From the NCBI GenBank assembly GCA_035764445.1, contig DASTZF010000248.1, forward strand, positions 1 through 64,000: 64,000 bases of DNA, given 5' to 3'. Source of the DNA: JAEUPI01 sp035764445 (lineage in GTDB: Bacteria; Pseudomonadota; Gammaproteobacteria; Burkholderiales; Burkholderiaceae_C). Within the stretch, counting starts at the first letter, position 1; each line of letters starts with the position of its first letter. The translations under genes and the position numbers were made by a program. Below the pieces are notes generated by a model. That model was not told the origin of the DNA. It ran no database searches and saw only the letters and a program-made list of their open reading frames with translations. Positions 62,423-64,000 of the stretch are shown piece by piece.

Positions 62423-63769
62423 ATGGCCCTGAAGGACGCGCGCGGCAATCTGCTCGGCACCGACTCGCCGGCCGCGCGCGATGCGGTGGAGATGGCGCTG
62501 TGGCGCATGATGTCCTTCTACGACCCGCCGTTGGCCGACCTTGACCGCGCGATCACCGACGATCCGCACTGGCCGCTGCCGCACGTGATGAAGGCGGGCT
62601 TCCTGCTCAGCCTGACCGAGCCGTCGCAGGTGGCCGACGCGCGGGCGCACCTGGAGCGCGCGCGACTGCTGCTGGCCGCCGCGCCGACGCGCGAGCGCGC
62701 GCACTGGGACGCCACCCAGCGGGTGCTCGAAGGCCGCTGGCACGACGCCTGCACGCTGTGGGACGAGTGGCTGCTCGACCATCCGCGTGACGCGCTGGCG
62801 CTGCAGTGGGCGCACCTGTGGGACTTCTACCGCGGCGACTCCGCCAGCCTGCGCGCGCGCCCGGCGCGTGCACTGCCCGAGTGGGACCACGCCGATCCGC
62901 TGTATCCGCACGTGCTGGCGCTGCACGCGTTCGGCCTCGAGGAGTGCAACCTGCAGGTGCAGGCCGAGGACGCGGGCCGCCGGGCGCTGTCGCTCGACGC
63001 GCGCTCGCCGTGGGCGATCCACGCGGTGGCGCACGTGATGGAGATGCAGGGCCGCTTCGACGATGGTGCCGCGTGGCTGCGCCACCACCAGCGCGCCTGG
63101 GCCGAAGGCAACGGCTACGCCTGCCACCTGTGGTGGCACCTGGCGCTGTTCAGGCTGGAAGGGCTCGACGACACCGGCGTGCTGCGCCTGGTCGATGCGC
63201 ACCTGTCGAGCGACGCGTTGCAGGTGACGCTGCAGCGTGTCGACGCGGCGGCGATCCTGTGGCGGCTGCACCTGCTGGGCGTCGACGTCCGCGCTCGCTG
63301 CGCCGATCTGGTCGCGCAGTGGGATCTGGCCGACGACAGCGTCGGCTACTACGCGTTCAACGATGTGCACGCGCTGCTGGCGATGCTGGCGGCAGACGAC
63401 GGCGCGCGCGCCGAACACTGGGTCGCGCGCTGCGCCGCACGGGCGCTGGCGGCCGACGACGCGCCGCGTGCGAACCACGCGATGGCTCGCGAGGTCGGCG
63501 CACCCCTGATGCGCGCGTTGCTGGCGCTGGCCCGAGGCGATGCCGCCGCCGCGGCGCAGGCGTTGTACGCGGTGCGTGGCAAGGCGCAGCGCTTCGGGGG
63601 CAGCCACGCGCAGCGCGACCTGATCGACCAGACGCTGCTGGCGGCCGCGGCGGCCGACCCCGCTGCGCGCTCGCTCGGCCGCGCAGTGCTCAACGAGCGC
63701 CGCACCGCGCGCCCGCTGACGCCGCTGACGCGTTGCTGGGGCGAGCGGCTCGGGGTGACGATGAGCTGA
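62423..63769 (+). CDS. TPR-repeat protein, TTC38-like
   Basis: 448 residues, almost all helical. The family pattern is visible: HWPLPHVMKAGFLLSL, RERAHWDATQRVLEGRWHDA, DALALQWAHLWDFYRGD, HVLALHAFGLEECN and AHVMEMQGRFDDGAAWL. Matches the bacterial TTC38-like family of unknown biochemical role. Divergent from rcoM with an 85-base gap holding a -10-like TAGAGT. Confidence 0.87.
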   Translation: MALKDARGNLLGTDSPAARDAVEMALWRMMSFYDPPLADLDRAITDDPHWPLPHVMKAGFLLSLTEPSQVADARAHLERARLLLAAAPTRERAHWDATQRVLEGRWHDACTLWDEWLLDHPRDALALQWAHLWDFYRGDSASLRARPARALPEWDHADPLYPHVLALHAFGLEECNLQVQAEDAGRRALSLDARSPWAIHAVAHVMEMQGRFDDGAAWLRHHQRAWAEGNGYACHLWWHLALFRLEGLDDTGVLRLVDAHLSSDALQVTLQRVDAAAILWRLHLLGVDVRARCADLVAQWDLADDSVGYYAFNDVHALLAMLAADDGARAEHWVARCAARALAADDAPRANHAMAREVGAPLMRALLALARGDAAAAAQALYAVRGKAQRFGGSHAQRDLIDQTLLAAAAADPAARSLGRAVLNERRTARPLTPLTRCWGERLGVTMS

Positions 63770-63776
63770 GGCCGCC

Positions 63777-64000
63777 ATGGACCCGCGCAAGGACAAGCCC
63801 AACCCACTGAAGCTGCTCGACGACCACATCGGCGAGCATCTGCGCGAGAGCGAGGCGTCGGGCGAACTGCGTGCCGCGCCGAGCTTCGGCAAGCCCCTGC
63901 GCTTCAACGACGGCTACGACGAGACGCCCGAAGAGTGGCGGATGGCGATGAAGATCCTGCACGACGCCGGCGTCGTGCCGCCGGAGGTCGAGCTGTTGCA
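63777..64000 (+). CDS. DUF1992 domain protein (3' end outside window)
   Basis: The visible 74 residues begin MDPRKDKPNPLKLLDDHIGEHL and include FGKPLRFNDGYDETPEEWRM and ILHDAGVVPPEVELL. These match the DUF1992 domain also found in DnaJ homologue subfamily C member 28. No J domain is seen in this part. Function unknown. It follows the TPR gene by 7 bases. Confidence 0.75.
   Translation, partial: MDPRKDKPNPLKLLDDHIGEHLRESEASGELRAAPSFGKPLRFNDGYDETPEEWRMAMKILHDAGVVPPEVELL

Noticed and set aside
61922..63907. 661-codon open frame on the - strand through the TPR gene and into rcoM
   Set aside because: Antisense to an intact TPR protein and out of frame with rcoM. No domain pattern.

Overview
The window is about 64 kb of very GC-rich, gene-dense chromosomal DNA with strong G/C third-position bias. 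It looks like a Betaproteobacterium of the order Burkholderiales, most likely the Rubrivivax/Leptothrix/Comamonadaceae side. This rests on the nrt-nirBD-nasA cluster, the Bug-type periplasmic binding protein, an RcoM regulator beside coxMSL, and short intergenic repeats. The species assignment is inference. No rRNA, tRNA, CRISPR array, transposase or phage gene is visible, and no gap between genes exceeds about 205 bases. The longest gaps are 43951-44154, 32156-32350, 27286-27454, 61372-61536, 19664-19824 and 49081-49236.

1-7356: assimilatory nitrate module on the + strand (nrtB, nrtD, nirB, nirD, nasA). 7389-15510: mixed metabolic and regulatory genes: tautomerase, isochorismatase-type hydrolase with a divergent GlxA-type regulator, ilvE, an Hsp70-like ATPase, a TrpX-type binding protein and a lactonase-like lipoprotein. 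15647-25954: housekeeping genes (radA, arfB, alr, lplT, glutathione peroxidase, aromatic aminotransferase) with two EamA exporters. 25961-27746: a LysR regulator, two related small proteins and a clear intrinsic terminator.

27762-46000: catabolic region. It has a LysR-livHMGF block without a binding protein and a Bug/O-methyltransferase/hydrolase block. It also has a marR-dioxygenase(alpha, beta)-binding protein operon, and an AraC regulator divergent from a nitrilase that faces an aldehyde dehydrogenase. 44155-53021: a Dpp/Opp-type importer (B, C, D, F, A) with a DsbA-like isomerase and a CYTH cyclase inserted, then a two-domain lipoprotein candidate and an amidase.

53031-62337: aerobic CO oxidation cluster on the - strand, in transcription order rcoM, coxM, coxS, coxL, coxG, coxD, coxE, mocA and a polytopic membrane protein. 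RcoM (PAS-LytTR haem CO sensor) would switch on the molybdenum-copper CO dehydrogenase. CoxG/D/E serve membrane anchoring and active-site maturation, and MocA makes the cytosine dinucleotide form of the cofactor. The CoxL active-site loop reads AYRCSLR instead of the usual form I AYxCSFR. 62423-64000 holds a TTC38-like TPR protein and the start of a DUF1992 gene.

Main points for follow-up: the CoxL variant and the membrane protein that closes the cox operon; a repeat family that exactly fills stop-to-start gaps inside operons and supplies the next ribosome binding site; a MarR operator over the -35 box of the dioxygenase operon; an in-frame stop after a strong ribosome binding site ahead of nasA; a duplicated-domain lipoprotein; and a pair of small paralogous proteins.
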